Origin: Dolomedes plantarius
Taxonomy: Eukaryota > Arthropoda > Arachnida > Araneae > Dolomedidae
Direction: 5' to 3'
NCBI GenBank assembly: GCA_907164885.2
Contig: OU015493.1
Coordinates: forward strand, 124,959,070-125,023,069
Length of the DNA: 64,000 bases
A program made the position numbers and the translations under genes. The notes beneath the pieces were generated by a model. The model did no database searches and was not told the origin of the DNA. It saw only the letters and a list, made by a program, of their open reading frames with translations. Within the stretch, counting starts at the first letter, position 1. Each line of letters starts with the position of its first letter. Below are positions 47,090 through 61,780 of this stretch, in pieces.

Positions 47090-47900
47090 TGCAGCTACGC
47101 CCGAGGGCGTGCTTGCTTAGGAGCGAACAGTTATACTCCTAACGTGGAATTCTATTCATTTTGCTTACTGTAATTAGCTCTTTTTAATTAATTTGTTCCA
47201 AGTTCCCCCCTCTCACTATTTTTAGCTTCCCCATGGAACTTTACAATTATCTCAATACGAACTCTTTTTTTTTAATTAAAAGCATTTCTTCCTTGAGTAC
47301 GTTTTTAATTTTTTTAACATCTGCTAAGGGCCAATTCTTTTATCTTAAAATTTAATTATCTTGATTGATTATTTTTTAACATTTTTTTTTAATCTTTAAA
47401 TTTTAAAAATATTTTCTCTCTCAATTATTTACTACTTGTTCTTATTTTAAAAATTATTTTTTAAATTTTAATTCCTCATTTTCTTTATTAAATTTTTTTA
47501 TTAGCTTTAAAATTTTAATTACTGAGCACTTGTACCTTAAAACAACTAACTTGTAGCAGGAAATAAAGTCGCCAAATGACCCTGGAACTTCGCTTCAAAA
47601 ACTCCAATTACGTCAAGAAAGGAAAATATCCTTAGGGTCTAAAAGATTCAAGTACGAATTATAAAATGAAGCAGAAATACAAATCGAAAAACATGAAAAT
47701 ATATAAAATTACAAAATCGTAAGAACAGAAACATAGAATTATCTTTCGTAGAATCGGACAGAGAAGTCCAACAAGCTGTTCGTTGATAGACCACTTTGCC
47801 ACAAATGCATTGAGCCACGAGGATCGGTGTAATATACAGATAGTCAAGGCTTCGAATCCGTTTCCGTCAAATTAAAAAAAAAATTTGTTTTATCATCAGG
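47090..47900. other. Non-coding interval with a possible tRNA-like tail
   Basis: Around 47818-47883 a tgagccacgagga box-A-like and gcttcgaatcc box-B-like pair precede a run of 10 A. This could be a tiny SINE or tRNA relic, at low certainty. The rest is T-rich. Confidence 0.3.
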
Positions 47901-47902
47901 TA

Positions 47903-48358
47903 CAGTAAAACCTCGTTTATCCGGCCCTCATTTATCCGGATCTCTGGATAATCCGGATCAGATTTGTAGACATTATTTTTATTTAATGTTCACATTAGAT
48001 AATAATTTGTAACTATGATACCAAGAACATAACTACAAGTACGCCAAATATTCGCTTTTTAGTTTGATTCAATCAATGTACAGTTCCAGCATAGACTGTA
48101 CAATAAATAATGGTAATAAAATGCTTTTTGTGGAGTTTAAGAAAGCTTTATTAGTCTTACCAATTCTTTGTTAAGAAATGATGTGAAAAGTTATTTTTAT
48201 ATTTTTTAGTGTCTTGTAAACAATATGTAATTTTGTTACAAAACATAGTTTTTTATCGTAATAAACGGTCTGCTTAGTTAAGGATTTTGTTTTGCTTATT
48301 GCCCATATTACCCGGATTATCCGGATTTTCGATTGTCCGGATAAACGAGGTTTTACTG
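47903..48358 (+). mobile_element. Tigger/pogo MITE, copy 1
   Basis: The ends CAGTAAAACCTCGTTTATCC and the inverted right end match, with internal tandem ATCCGGAT motifs. TA duplications lie at 47901-47902 and 48359-48360. 456 bp, no transposase. Confidence 0.9.
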
Positions 48359-48566
48359 TACTTCCTCCTAGGTAGTTCAAGTGTGCATTCAGATGAAGCT
48401 GTGGCTGAAATAAGTCTTCAATATGATATTATTCCACGAGAAAAATGTGTTATAATCTCTATTCTACATTCTACACAATTAAACAGGTTCTTAATTTGAC
48501 TCTCGTATCGTACAGTTGTTAGAGCCTTGAACTTTCCAGCAACGAAACCGGACTAAGTTCCTTGAC

Positions 48567-48620
48567 CAGGGGTTCCCAACCTGGGGTCAAGTATTTTCTT
48601 TGGATGGGGGGGGGGGGGGG
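48567..48620 (+). mobile_element. hAT-like terminus with G14 tract
   Basis: CAGGGGTTCCCAACCTGGGG is the classic shape of a Charlie-type hAT end, followed by a run of about 14 G. No partner end with a matching 8-bp TSD was found; a similar end at 51304 has different flanks. Confidence 0.45.
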
Positions 48621-48689
48621 AGTCTCCACGATCTTATCTAATTAAAATATTTTTTTTTTGTTGAATTTCACAGAAAAAAAATGTTAGTA

Positions 48690-49155
48690 CAGTAAAACGT
48701 CGTTTATTCGAACTAACTGAGACCATAGGCAATCCGGACAATCGAAAATCCGGATAATCCGGGTAATATGCAAAACAAAATACTTAACTTAGCAGACTTA
48801 ACTTTTATTGCGATTAGAAAAACTATGTTTTGTGACGAAATTGCATAGTGTTGTTTACAAGACATTAAAAAACATAAAAATAAATTTTCTGAGTCAATCC
48901 GCGTCAACGCCCTGTGCTGTGACACTCTACTAAAGCTGTCTTAAACTCAACAAAAAAGGATTTTATTACCATAATTTATTGTACAATCTGTGTAGGAACT
49001 GAAAATTGAATCAAACTAAAAAGCGAATATCACTTATAGTTACGTTCTTACAATCATAGTTAAAAATTATTATCTAATGTGAACATTTAATAAAAAAAAA
49101 TGTCTGCAGATCTGATCCGGATTATCAGTGGATCCGGATCAACGAGGTTTTACAG
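48690..49155 (-). mobile_element. Tigger/pogo MITE, copy 2, inverted
   Basis: Same family as 47903-48358 but in opposite orientation. The right end, inverted, reads through GTAAAACCTCGTTGATCCGG and the inner sequence tgttcacattagataataa. TA flanks at 48688-48689 and 49156-49157. 466 bp. Confidence 0.88.
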
Positions 49156-49483
49156 TATTTCTTTGCCACGAAACTAACTGTAAGGCAGTGATGCTTTATA
49201 CAGGTAAAAGTCTCATGCAAAGCGCAAACCCAGTTCTTTAAAAATCTACTGCCTCTATCGGATGGTAAATAAAAATTGTGGTTACTTACTACGGACAGAA
49301 CACAGATTCTAAATGTCCGTTTGCATATCATCAGTGTGTGCGTTCCCTTTGAAATTACTATTGTAGTTTTCCCAACGGAATAAAATGATTTTATTTAGGA
49401 AAGAGTTTATCTGTTTTTATTGTTAAATAATTCTGAATCAATGGGGAAGTACATAATTTTTTTCGGTTCTGCTCTATTCTTGG

Positions 49484-49985
49484 CAGGCCCTGATTTTCCA
49501 TTAGGCCCGGTAGGCCCGGGCCTAGGGGCCCCCGAATGTTGGGGGGCCCTTCAAAATTTTTATTTTGAAAGAAAAAAAAAGAAAAAAAAATTCCCAATTC
49601 AAATTTTTTTATTTTGCCTTTTTTAATAGCAATTTTTTTTATATATCCTTTCAAATTTGATTGATTGGTTCATCATTTGTACAGTTATACGTATAGTTCA
49701 TCATATGTATGTTATAGTGTATTTAAGGGATTAATAAGTTTTTCTGGTTCCATTGTGTTTGTGTTTTAATGATGAAGTTAATATGTTGTATTGCTTTTTG
49801 TTATTTGATAATGTTCTAAGCTTCTACGCTTCAAATAGCCAATTCTTGGTAAAATGGTACTTTCGCAATGATTCATGATTATTTCTTTTGCATGTCAATT
49901 TTGGAAATTTTATGCCAACATCAGTGTTAGGGGGCCCCCATCCCGAGTTGTGCCTACAGTCAAGAATTTTCTAAATCGGGCCCTG
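49484..49985. mobile_element. hAT MITE with 8-bp TSD
   Basis: The ends CAGGCCCTGATTTTC and inverted CAGGGCCCGATTTAG are GGCCC-rich with shared aggggccccc stretches. The target duplication is ATTCTTGG (49476-49483) and ATTCTTGA (49986-49993), seven of eight identical. 502 bp; the overlapping frames on both strands are not genes. Confidence 0.85.
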
Positions 49986-50321
49986 ATTCTTGATTTTACG
50001 CTTCTTTGAGTGAGGGAGGAATGTTCCCCATGTCCTCAGTTTCTTACAAACTTTATTATTTTTAAGGAGCTCCAGGACACAAAATTTAAATTTTCGAAAA
50101 AAAAAATTTAAATATATGCATTAAAACATTTTGTGTTCTTTTTCGCTTAAATTGACGTCTAAATCATTTTTCTATCTTAATTAGAACAGGAGATATTAAT
50201 TTTTATTTTTGCTAGCAGCCAATTTTTTAATAGCAGCCAATCTTGGTTTAAACCTTTAAATGCGTTTTTTTTGCATGATTGGTTTTTTTCACTGTTTCTC
50301 GTCTTTAAACTGTTACAAGTC

Positions 50322-50602
50322 AAGAACCAATTCTGAAATGTTGTGCCTTTTAAGTATTATTAGAGCCCGCTATAAAAAAATAATTCTATAAATCAAAGGA
50401 ATCAATAGAATAATATAATTAATTAATAGAGGAAAAAGTATGTAAAAATACTTTTGATATAAATATATTTCAAATGTATTTTTAGATACTTTTCCTCTAT
50501 TTTTATTTTAATATTTTCCCTAATTCTCAGAAATTAATGAACGTACCTTGTATTAGAAATGCAACTGTAATATTTTAATTTTTTTCAGATTTAAGTGAAA
50601 GA
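50322..50602 (+). repeat. Dispersed repeat, copy 1 (direct partner 53657-53938)
   Basis: The block ttgcgccttttaagtattat ... aacgtaccttgtattagaaa is about 90% identical in the two copies. It contains an inverted pair (tagaggaaaaagtatgtaaa / atttttagatacttttcctc), so it may be a small TIR-like element of unknown family. Confidence 0.85.
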
Positions 50603-50615
50603 AAAATGGTTCAAA

Positions 50616-50668
50616 CTTAGTTACCATTTTTACTTAGTTACCAAACTTAGTTACCAAACTTAGTTACC
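50616..50668. repeat. Short tandem repeat, aacttagttacc-type
   Basis: The 12-14 bp unit acttagttacc(a/at) occurs about five times in a row. Confidence 0.8.
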
Positions 50669-51225
50669 ATAAAAAAATGGTTAAAACATTACTTTACTTT
50701 AATTTTGATTCCCCAAATTTGAAAAAATATTCACTTTTAAAATTATGGTTTTTTAAAAATAAGTTACATCCTTTTTTTTTAAATTTTTACTCTAAACATT
50801 TAAAATTTTTTTAAATTAATATTTAAAAAAATATGGATTAAAAAAATTTAATTAAAAATTTAAAAAATGCTGAATCAAAAATAAAACTTATATATTTCTG
50901 TTTAATTTAATGAAAAAAGTTACAAATTCAGCGAATAATATTTCGAGTTATAACGATTTTAAATTACCCCACTATTTTTAAAAATTTTAAATTAAAAAAA
51001 TTTTTAAAACTTTATGAGATGTTTTATTATGTGATTTTGTTTATAAATTATTTGGTTAACCATCACAAAAAATTCAAAATTTTACCTCAATAAATAAAAA
51101 AAAATTTAAATGTGTCTCGGACCCCCCTCAATTAAACATTTAGTCGAAATTTAAATTATGGAAAATGCATCTTAATGATTTTCTTTATGATTTAAATGGC
51201 TTTTTAATGAATATACGAAAGGTGG
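50669..51225. other. Very AT-rich interval
   Basis: Almost only A/T runs; no gene or element end. Confidence 0.45.
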
Positions 51226-51304
51226 GAAGCAGGGGGGGGGGAGGGTCGTATGATACGTGGAAACCATTGAAGGGAGTCACGACTCGAAAAAGGTTGGAAA
51301 ACTG
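51226..51304 (-). mobile_element. hAT-like terminus with G9 tract
   Basis: The inverse starts CAGTTTTCCAACCTTTTTCG, then AGTCGTGACTCC, as in hAT non-autonomous ends. A run of nine G lies at about 51231-51240. No partner was confirmed. Confidence 0.4.
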
Positions 51305-51473
51305 TCATAAATGTTCCTGTGTTTTTCCCTGTCAGGGAATAGTGTTGGCTCGCCTATAACGTTCCTCCCATAATATAGTGGCCAAGTAAGTCGCGATTTG
51401 GATGAGTCAATGTTCTCATAACAAAAGTATCCAACACGCTAAGGAAAAATTAGGTTATTAATTTATATATTTA

Positions 51474-51803
51474 GAGCGCAGTGGCCCAGTTGGCAAAAGA
51501 ATCGAGCCAGGGATCTGAACGTCACTGGTTCGATGCCCGTCGCTGACCAATCCACCGCCGTGTACACTAATGGCGGCCTTTGCATGAAATATCTGTCGTC
51601 CAAGTTCTCAAATTTACCTCTGGAGCTGTGGGGTCAAGTGTACCTGTATCGTCACTTGACTCGGTTCTAAATTACGGGACCGGCTTGCAGGGGGTAGTAC
51701 TGGGCACCAATACGGTGCCATCATAAATCAATGGCTAGCCGTCTCGCGGTGTACATACAATCGAATGTCTAGCGACAAGTGCCTCCGCGTTCGAAAAAAA
51801 AAA
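51474..51803 (+). mobile_element. tRNA-derived SINE, full length with A-tail
   Basis: The RNA polymerase III promoter parts are TGGCCCAGTTGGC (box A, 51482-51494) and GGTTCGATGCC (box B, 51527-51537), 33 bp apart as in tRNA genes. A body of about 260 bp follows, ending gtgcctccgcgttcg and then 10 A. A similar tail (gtgccttccgcgttgg) is shared with the SINE at 62503. Confidence 0.85.
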
Positions 51804-52158
51804 TTATATATTTTCACCACGTTTCAGACCTAAAACGCATAAGGCGAGGCGAAGCATCAGTTGACATTACAGATCTTCGATTGCAAAGCTATGAGTAATT
51901 TTTCTCTAAGAATTTTTTCAAAACGAAGATTAGAAAATATATTTTTTTTTCAATTCTATGTTTTTTTCTAAAACAGGTAGATGTTTAAAAACAGAGCACT
52001 AATTTTTTAAAATTTAAAATTCTTATAAGATGCTAAATTATTAACGTCTATCGCTAAAAAATTAAAATTGTATCTCAAAAAATTAAATCAAGGCAAAAAG
52101 GTTTTAGTAAACCATTGTATTTAATATAAAGGAGTAGTTTCAAAAGCAGAAAACAGAA
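51804..52158. other. AT-rich interval
   Basis: Nothing recognised between the SINE tail and the piggyBac left end. Confidence 0.4.
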
Positions 52159-52162
52159 TTAA

Positions 52163-52791
52163 CCTTTCGGTGGGAATATCTGCCTCTCAGGCAGTTATGG
52201 TTTCTTTATTTAATGCTGCCCCCCCCCCCCCCCATACCTTCGACCTTGGGTACTGTAAGTGCTTCAGTCAACATCTTGTCTTCCGGGTGCAAGGGTGATT
52301 CGTGACTCCAGCCTTCTATGGTTCGGCATTTTTTTAGAACATTGTCTGTCTACTTGACAGATATTCGTAGTAAAATATGTTTAAATATCTGACTGTCAAG
52401 CAGCTATTCTTTATACATTTTGCAAAAAATGTACAGAGAGGCTGAAAATCTTCCAAGATTTGAGTTTTTGAAGATTCTGGGAACGACCTTGGCCAAACCC
52501 TGTTTAATATTACCTGTTTTGAAACGAAGGCTGAGTAAGACTGATTTTCTTAAATGCCTCTATAAAACGAACCGCAATATAATAACCTTTGATAATTGGT
52601 TCTGTTAAATAGAAGCTGGTCAAACAAGGAGAAATGGTTTGACGATTGTGGCTACCATGAAATGTAATAAACTACAAATACCCTCTGAATTTCTAGTTAG
52701 GAATACCTGGGAAAGAGATATTCCATCTATATTTGCCTCGCAGGCAGATGTTCCCACTATGCGGGAAAAGAATCATGTTTCCACCAAAGGG
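52163..52791 (+). mobile_element. piggyBac-type element, internally deleted
   Basis: TTAA flanks both sides (52159-52162 and 52792-52795). The ends CCTTTCGGTGGGAATATCTG and inverted CCCTTTGGTGGAAACATG are piggyBac-like. Subterminal tctgcctctcaggcag and inverted ctgcctgcgaggcaaata also pair. A C14 run lies at about 52219-52232. The gene inside is reduced to fragments. Confidence 0.85.
52420..52790 (+). pseudogene. piggyBac transposase remnants in unusual order
   Basis: The plus frame first reads RFEFLKILGTTLAKP...LKRRL, which resembles the C-terminal segment of piggyBac-derived proteins. It then continues as NRNIITFDNWF, stop, and in the next frame NGLTIVATMKCNKLQIPSEF. The latter two match the central DDE region (TDNWFTS...GLT-VGT-KKNK-EIP-EF) that normally lies upstream of the C-terminus. 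The order is therefore reversed relative to an intact gene. The N-terminal assignment is the less certain half. Confidence 0.6.
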
Positions 52792-52984
52792 TTAAAATAA
52801 CATACTATTGCTAATGCACGATGAGAAAAATATTGAGAGAAAGATTTACCACAGTTTAACACTAGTTAATTGAAGATCTGCCATATCAATTCGCTGTGCT
52901 AATTCCATGGAGTCAATACTTGCTGGTATCAGACCTTCTGTAGGTTTATCATATACGTGCGTTGTGCTGTCGCATTTCGAATAA

Positions 52985-53425
52985 TTACAAGGCAAAAAAA
53001 ACTCTTTTTATATACCATGATTTTAAATTTTCTGTTGAATTATATAAACTTGACAATTCTATGTATTAATAAATACTTTTTAAAAATTTTTTTGAGGAAT
53101 TATCCCATCAACCTGAAAGAAAATGAAGTTAATTGGAAGTTAACTTGCGTTTAACTTTTCGTTCCCGTCTCGGTCGATAGATGGCTGCACCAGTCTACAA
53201 AACAAAATTAACTGAAAATAAATTCAATCCTGCTTAAAGATGGCTAAAAGTATTGAAATAATGCATTGTCATCGTGTTCTGAGCTATTCTAAAAGTTTCA
53301 AATGTCTAGCTAGTCGGGAAGATAGTTAAAAATCGATTGCAAGATTTGTACCGGACAAACACACACACACACACGCACACACACAAACAAACAAACAAGA
53401 AAGCGAGTTAATAAAAACATGGTAA
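52985..53425. repeat. Dispersed repeat, copy 2 (inverse of 41511-41925)
   Basis: Matches the inverse of the earlier copy across its length. A (CA)n microsatellite at about 53359-53387 replaces the tgtttgtgtgtttg stretch of copy 1, so the long minus frames at 53310-53702 are artefacts of that tract. Confidence 0.85.
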
Positions 53426-53656
53426 AAATGAAGAGAAATTTCTGTACAGAATTCATTCCTATCTGTAATGAAAATAAAATAAAAAATAAACAAACAGATG
53501 TAGGGATCAAAATTTGGGAAGAACACAAAAACACAAAAGTTAAACTAACTGTAATAATCATAAAATTTTCATTGCACAACTTATCAGTATATATGTAAAA
53601 GCAAGTACGTCTGCTTTTGTTCTGATTTACGTACCGCATTTTCCACACACTATAAA

Positions 53657-53938
53657 TCAATTCGGAAATGTTGCGCCTTTTAAGTATTATTAGAGGCCGC
53701 AATTAAAAATTATTCTATAAATCAAATCAATAAATAGGATGATATAATTAATTAATAGAGGAAAAAGTATGTAAAAATACTTTTGATATAAATATACTTC
53801 AAATGAATTTTTAGATACTTTTCCTCTATTTTTATTTTAATATATCCCCTGATTCTCAGAAATCAATGAACGTACCTTGTATTAGAAATGCAACTGTAAT
53901 ATCTTAATTTTTTTCAGATTGAAGTAAAAATATCTAAG
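53657..53938 (+). repeat. Dispersed repeat, copy 2 (partner 50322-50602)
   Basis: Direct copy of the 280-bp repeat, about 90% identical by eye, including the inverted tagaggaaaaagta / tacttttcctcta pair. Confidence 0.85.
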
Positions 53939-54457
53939 AAAATCAATGAATTAAGCTCGTTTCGGATACCTTAAAGTGATAAAAGGATTCTAAAATGATT
54001 TGTCGCTTGAAATTGCACACTAATGGTCCTTCCCTACGATAAATAAAATTTAGAATGTATCCCGATATAAATTTAATGCTCTCAAGTAGTTAGTCGCCAG
54101 AAGGAAATTGCGTACGGAATACTATCAAAGTGCTGCTGATGTAAAAAAAAATATATATAAATAAATACTTGAGTAATCGTCCGATTACTTTTTAGTGAAA
54201 GATTTCAAGAAAGATTCACATTACCTCCTATTGATCTTGTGCATCAGGTGCGGACAGTAACGATTATTTACGATACGTTGTTAAGTAAAGGAACGAGAGA
54301 TCGCATTTTATGTCGCAAGTATATTTCATCGAAAGTATCTTGGAAAGAACATAAGATGGTACCTACAACATTGTTGACTAAAGTGATATCCTAGACATGG
54401 TGATTTTGTATTAGTTAATGGATTTTACGTGATGATATATATATATATATATATATA
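53939..54457. other. Non-coding interval ending in a TA microsatellite
   Basis: No gene; (TA)n at about 54435-54457 abuts the next element. Confidence 0.4.
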
Positions 54458-57017
54458 GTAAAACGTCTCTTAACGGCCAGTGATGGTTCCGATAAAAAGT
54501 TGCCGTTTTCAGGGGTGGTATTCAAAAGGAGGTTTCTTCTATAACATTGCCTCTATCGAGTCCTTAATCAATCTTGAACAAAATATCACCATTTAGAGCA
54601 GTGGCCGGTTAGAAAAGTTTCATGTTTATGTATATACATAATCAGTTTGCAATTTAAACAATTTTATGGGATTCGATAATATTATTAAAATATTTACTAT
54701 ATATATAGAATTTAAAAAAGTAACAATTTAAACAGTTTTTCTAGGATTCAATCATATTATTCAAATATTTATCTTTCTGTAAACTCACTGCCTGCAGAGT
54801 ACATATGTATTTTCTTGTAGATGAAACGTTGTAGGTTATGGTCGAGGTTGATTATTAATGTATAAATATCCGTAAAATTTCAGTGACTTTTCATTTCTAA
54901 TGGTTATTAATCCTTTGAAAACTAAAATTACATTATTCTAATGAAATCCTCTAATGAAATGCCCTGTGCTTACAACTGGAAAATAAAATTATTCCTCTAT
55001 TGTCTTTACTCACCTCTATATTATTATAGAGTGGCATTTTCCAATCTTTGTGCATTTGCTAAATTGTATAGTAAAATAACACGCATGTCAGCCCCAAACT
55101 AATGAGTTCAACGCTTTATATATGCGACTTTGGCAGGCCGTCCTTTATGGCATGTCAACTTACTAACACTTTTGAATTGTTTAGTTTTTGTACCACGGAC
55201 ATTATGCTTTCCTTTCGTTGGATGTTAAAAATTTTCGGATAGGAAAAGTTGTAGAAGCACTGACTTTTCAAAAATAAATGTGTTGAAAACAGGAACAACG
55301 TTTATAGAAACTGATTTTAATAGTTTTTTTTTTTTTGGGGGGGGGAGGGCTAATACGGAGACACTTTGTCTGAGACATTCGCCCTAAACCCCGTGTACAT
55401 TGTTGACTACGTTTTATCTGCGAGCACCATCATCAACATTGTGTGATCAACATTGATGACTCAACAATGCTCCCTTTGTGCCATCTCAATTTTAATCGAG
55501 TACCCCCCCCGCCCCCCAGGGGCGACATCTTGAGGGCTTGCACCTTCCCCCACTCATTGACCTCGTGGAAGGATTCTGTGGTCTACGGATTCAACGTGCC
55601 CGTATCCGGCCTATACATGAAGATATTAAATGGCATTCGTCTGGGTTCGAACTGATCCGAAATGGATCTATTAGTTGCAAAATGAGATTCAAAGCGATAA
55701 ATCCAGCAGAAATTTTCACAAGATACGCAAGTTCGTGTATTAAACGTCCCTCAAAATTCTATAAAGTAACTCAACTTCACTGCCACTGACTTCTTAACCT
55801 ATTTGCATTCCTAAAATTCAAAATACGTAGTTTCTGAGTGGCCCCAGAGTATCCCACGTAACGGCCTGTTGATTACCTGTCCCAAACAAGTTGTCAGCAC
55901 TACGCCCAGTTGTAGATTTTAAGAAGAAATATTTGTCAAGATGAATGGATAACTGGGTTTTCAAAGTTTCGAAACAAATGGTAGAGGGTAGAAAATTGCC
56001 GTGAAACTTGTTTTCAGGGACCTCATATCCAATAATAGTAAAAATTTAAAAAAATTTTGTGTTGTACAGGAGAACAGTGTCCCGTATAATAATTAGTATT
56101 TATTATAGGTTTCTCGACAAGTAGTTCATTATATGTTATATATTTTAGAGGGTAGACAAGATGATTATCATGGTAACTTAAAAGTAAAATTTATTAATTT
56201 GGATGACGTATACAAGCTTTAAAAATTTTTACAATCGATTACGAAATTTTCGCATTGTTAACGTTTATAATAAAAGGTAAAAAACAGAAAAAAAACCTAT
56301 TAAATACTTTATTAACCTTATTTTTACTACGTAACAAGTTAATTATATCATCGTTTATTTCCTGTAGGTTTAAAACTTTTTATTAATATCATAGTAAACC
56401 TTGGTGGTATTTATCATCTAACGAAGTCACTGATTTACGAACAAATAGATAAATTGTTTGTCACTTTTAATTTTCGCAATAAACATGTTCTTCATTTGTT
56501 CACCCAGTTTTGTGAAAAATAAAAATAGATAAATCTTATTGTTCCCTTTCAGTTTTTAGAAACAAAGTCATCAACTCTTTTATACCATGTTTAGAGGAAA
56601 ATAATTCAGCTATTCTAGGGATAATAATTATCAAAGTTATCTTTTATGTTTCGGCGATAACGTAGTTTTGATCTAAAAGTGCGTTTTGATGTTATTATTA
56701 TTTCTATCATGATAAGCATGGACAATTCTAAATGTTTATTAATTTCTTTCATTATAGTCCATACATTGACGTTACATTATTGACTATTTACAATACGTTT
56801 ATTGACGTTATTTAAGAAGCCTGATTTTGCTACCATTGTTTGTATTATATCACTCCAAACATCGCCTCAGAGTAATTTTTCTGCATTGTTTTGTTTGCCC
56901 TGTTTATATACTGCCCTGTATATATGTATATATACTGAAACTTCTCCAGTCGGCCACCCCTCTAAACGGCCACTTTTTTTGCAGACATGACTGGCCACCA
57001 TAGAGAAGTTTAACTTT
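54458..57017. mobile_element. Tigger/pogo-like TIR element, ~2.5 kb, no gene left
   Basis: Left gtaaaacgtctcttaacggc and inverted right aagttaaacttctctatggt continue through GGCCAGT, GGCCGTTT/GCCGTTTT, AGGGGTGG and a gaagttt/ggtttcttct stretch, about 80 bp of matching TIR. The phrase cagtggccggttag near 54600 is an inner repeat. TA-rich flanks fit Tigger. The interior is AT-rich, holds a SINE copy (55476-55665) and no transposase frame. Confidence 0.7.
55476..55665 (-). mobile_element. SINE copy, 5'-truncated
   Basis: Parallel to 60397-60602 over gccatctcaattttaatcga, ggcgacatcttgaggg, cctcgtggaaggattctg, tggtctacggattcaacgtg and the box-B region (inverse of gggttcgaactga). The box-A side is missing. 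Confidence 0.7.
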
Positions 57018-57034
57018 ATATATATATATATATA

Positions 57035-60396
<3,362 letters not shown>

Positions 60397-60602
60397 TGCC
60401 ACCACAATTTTGATCGAGCACCCCCAGTGGCGACATCTGGAGGGATTGTACCTTCCCAACCAACTGACCTCATAGAATTACTTTATGGTCTACGGATTTA
60501 ACGTGACCATATCCAGGGTAGACACGAAGGTTTTTAACGGCGTTTGACTGGATTCGATCCGAGCACCCTCAGTAACGAAAGCCGACACGCTACCTGGGGC
60601 CC
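60397..60602 (-). mobile_element. tRNA-derived SINE, minus orientation
   Basis: On the minus strand a box-A-like TAGCGTGTCGG (about 60582-60592) and box B GGATCGAATCC (60560-60550) are spaced as in tRNA genes. The body continues to the phrase shared with 55476. No A-tail is obvious. Confidence 0.75.
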
Positions 60603-61246
60603 ACACACTTTTGTGACGGTGTTAAGGGATATCCAAAACTCTGCAAATAATTGATAAAAGCAATCAATATATCTGTGATCAGTATGCGCAGTTATACCAT
60701 CCTTCAAAAAATTAAAAGCACCTTTAAGAGCTATTTACTGTATCTCTTTAAGATGGCATATCCTAAAGAGAGCCCACCAAACTGAGCAAAACCGGTAAAC
60801 ACGTATGCTCCACGTGTATGTCCCACATGTATGATCTAAAAACAGCTGGGTATCGTGAAAAATGAAGCATTCAGATAGTTTAAATGAATCGCATACAGTG
60901 ATTTATACAGGGTTTAATTAAAATAATAAAACTTTCCCAGATTTTCAGTTTTTCTCGTAGAAAAATATCTGTAGTTCTTTGTTTACGAGCTGCTATGGTA
61001 TTCTTCCGGGAGTTTGTATTTTATTTTTAACTTTTTCATTTCTAATGCCCGTTATCTCCATTCACGGAATATCGAGAATTCTGTGTTTACTGCCTAGACC
61101 AATGGTTCCGGAACTTTTTATTCATTGTACACTTTGATCGTGGCTAAAAGTATAATGTAACCCCGTAATCAAATTACTATTTGATTTACCCCAATCTGGT
61201 TAGTTTTCTGTCATTTTGCCAACATTCCCAGAAGCACCCCTTAAGG
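60603..61246. other. Non-coding interval
   Basis: Near 61103 CAATGGTTCCGGAACTTTTT resembles a hAT end (CAGTGGTTCCCAAACTTTTT) without a partner. Otherwise nothing. Confidence 0.35.
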
Positions 61247-61780
61247 CAGTATAGTTCTTAACATTTTGTTGATCAGGGACCATCTGTCAAAAAAAAAAAA
61301 AAAAAAAAATGATAAAAATCATTGAGTATTCTCTCTCTCTCCCAACCAACCCTTTGGTTTTCATTTTCTGAATAAACAAACTGTCTGTAGTAAACAACCC
61401 TTATGTTACAAATCAACTTAATAACTACAACAATATTTACCGTAAAATAAAACTTAACAGGGGACGTGAAAGCCTATGAAAACTTAAAAATCAGTGAGAT
61501 TTTTGAGCTGGCATTTGCTTTACTAACTGTAAAATGGCCGTGGCTCTCTGTTACAGAAATTATGTTGGGGATTATTAAGTAGAACAAGGATTTTTATCGG
61601 GCTCAAAATGGAAGAAATACAGGAATTTTTAGAATTTCAGCAAAAATTTAAAAAAAAAATTGTTTCCAATTTTACAAAATTGTTAAATTTGCGGTCGTTT
61701 TAAAACTATGAAACTAATTTCTTTCCTATCACTTCTGACTTCACATACCACTTCTTGGGTTCTCCCGGACCACCGGTTAA

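Noticed and set aside
48171..48499. Overlapping frames with similar peptides (LSGFSIVRI) at 48171, 48287 and 48713
   Set aside because: They arise from the shared inverted ends of the two Tigger MITEs, not from a gene family.
49391..49654. Overlapping frames on both strands rich in Gly/Pro
   Set aside because: They translate the GGCCC-rich end of the hAT MITE at 49484-49985.
48567..51304. One 2.7-kb hAT element spanning both hAT-like ends
   Set aside because: The 8-bp flanks tccttgac and tcataaat do not match and no transposase trace lies between them.
51482..51537. tRNA gene
   Set aside because: Boxes A and B are present but no cloverleaf acceptor pairing was found, and the unit continues into a SINE body with an A-tail.
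53310..53702. 130-codon minus frame
   Set aside because: It runs through a (CA)n tract and a dispersed repeat that is non-coding in its other copy at 41511.
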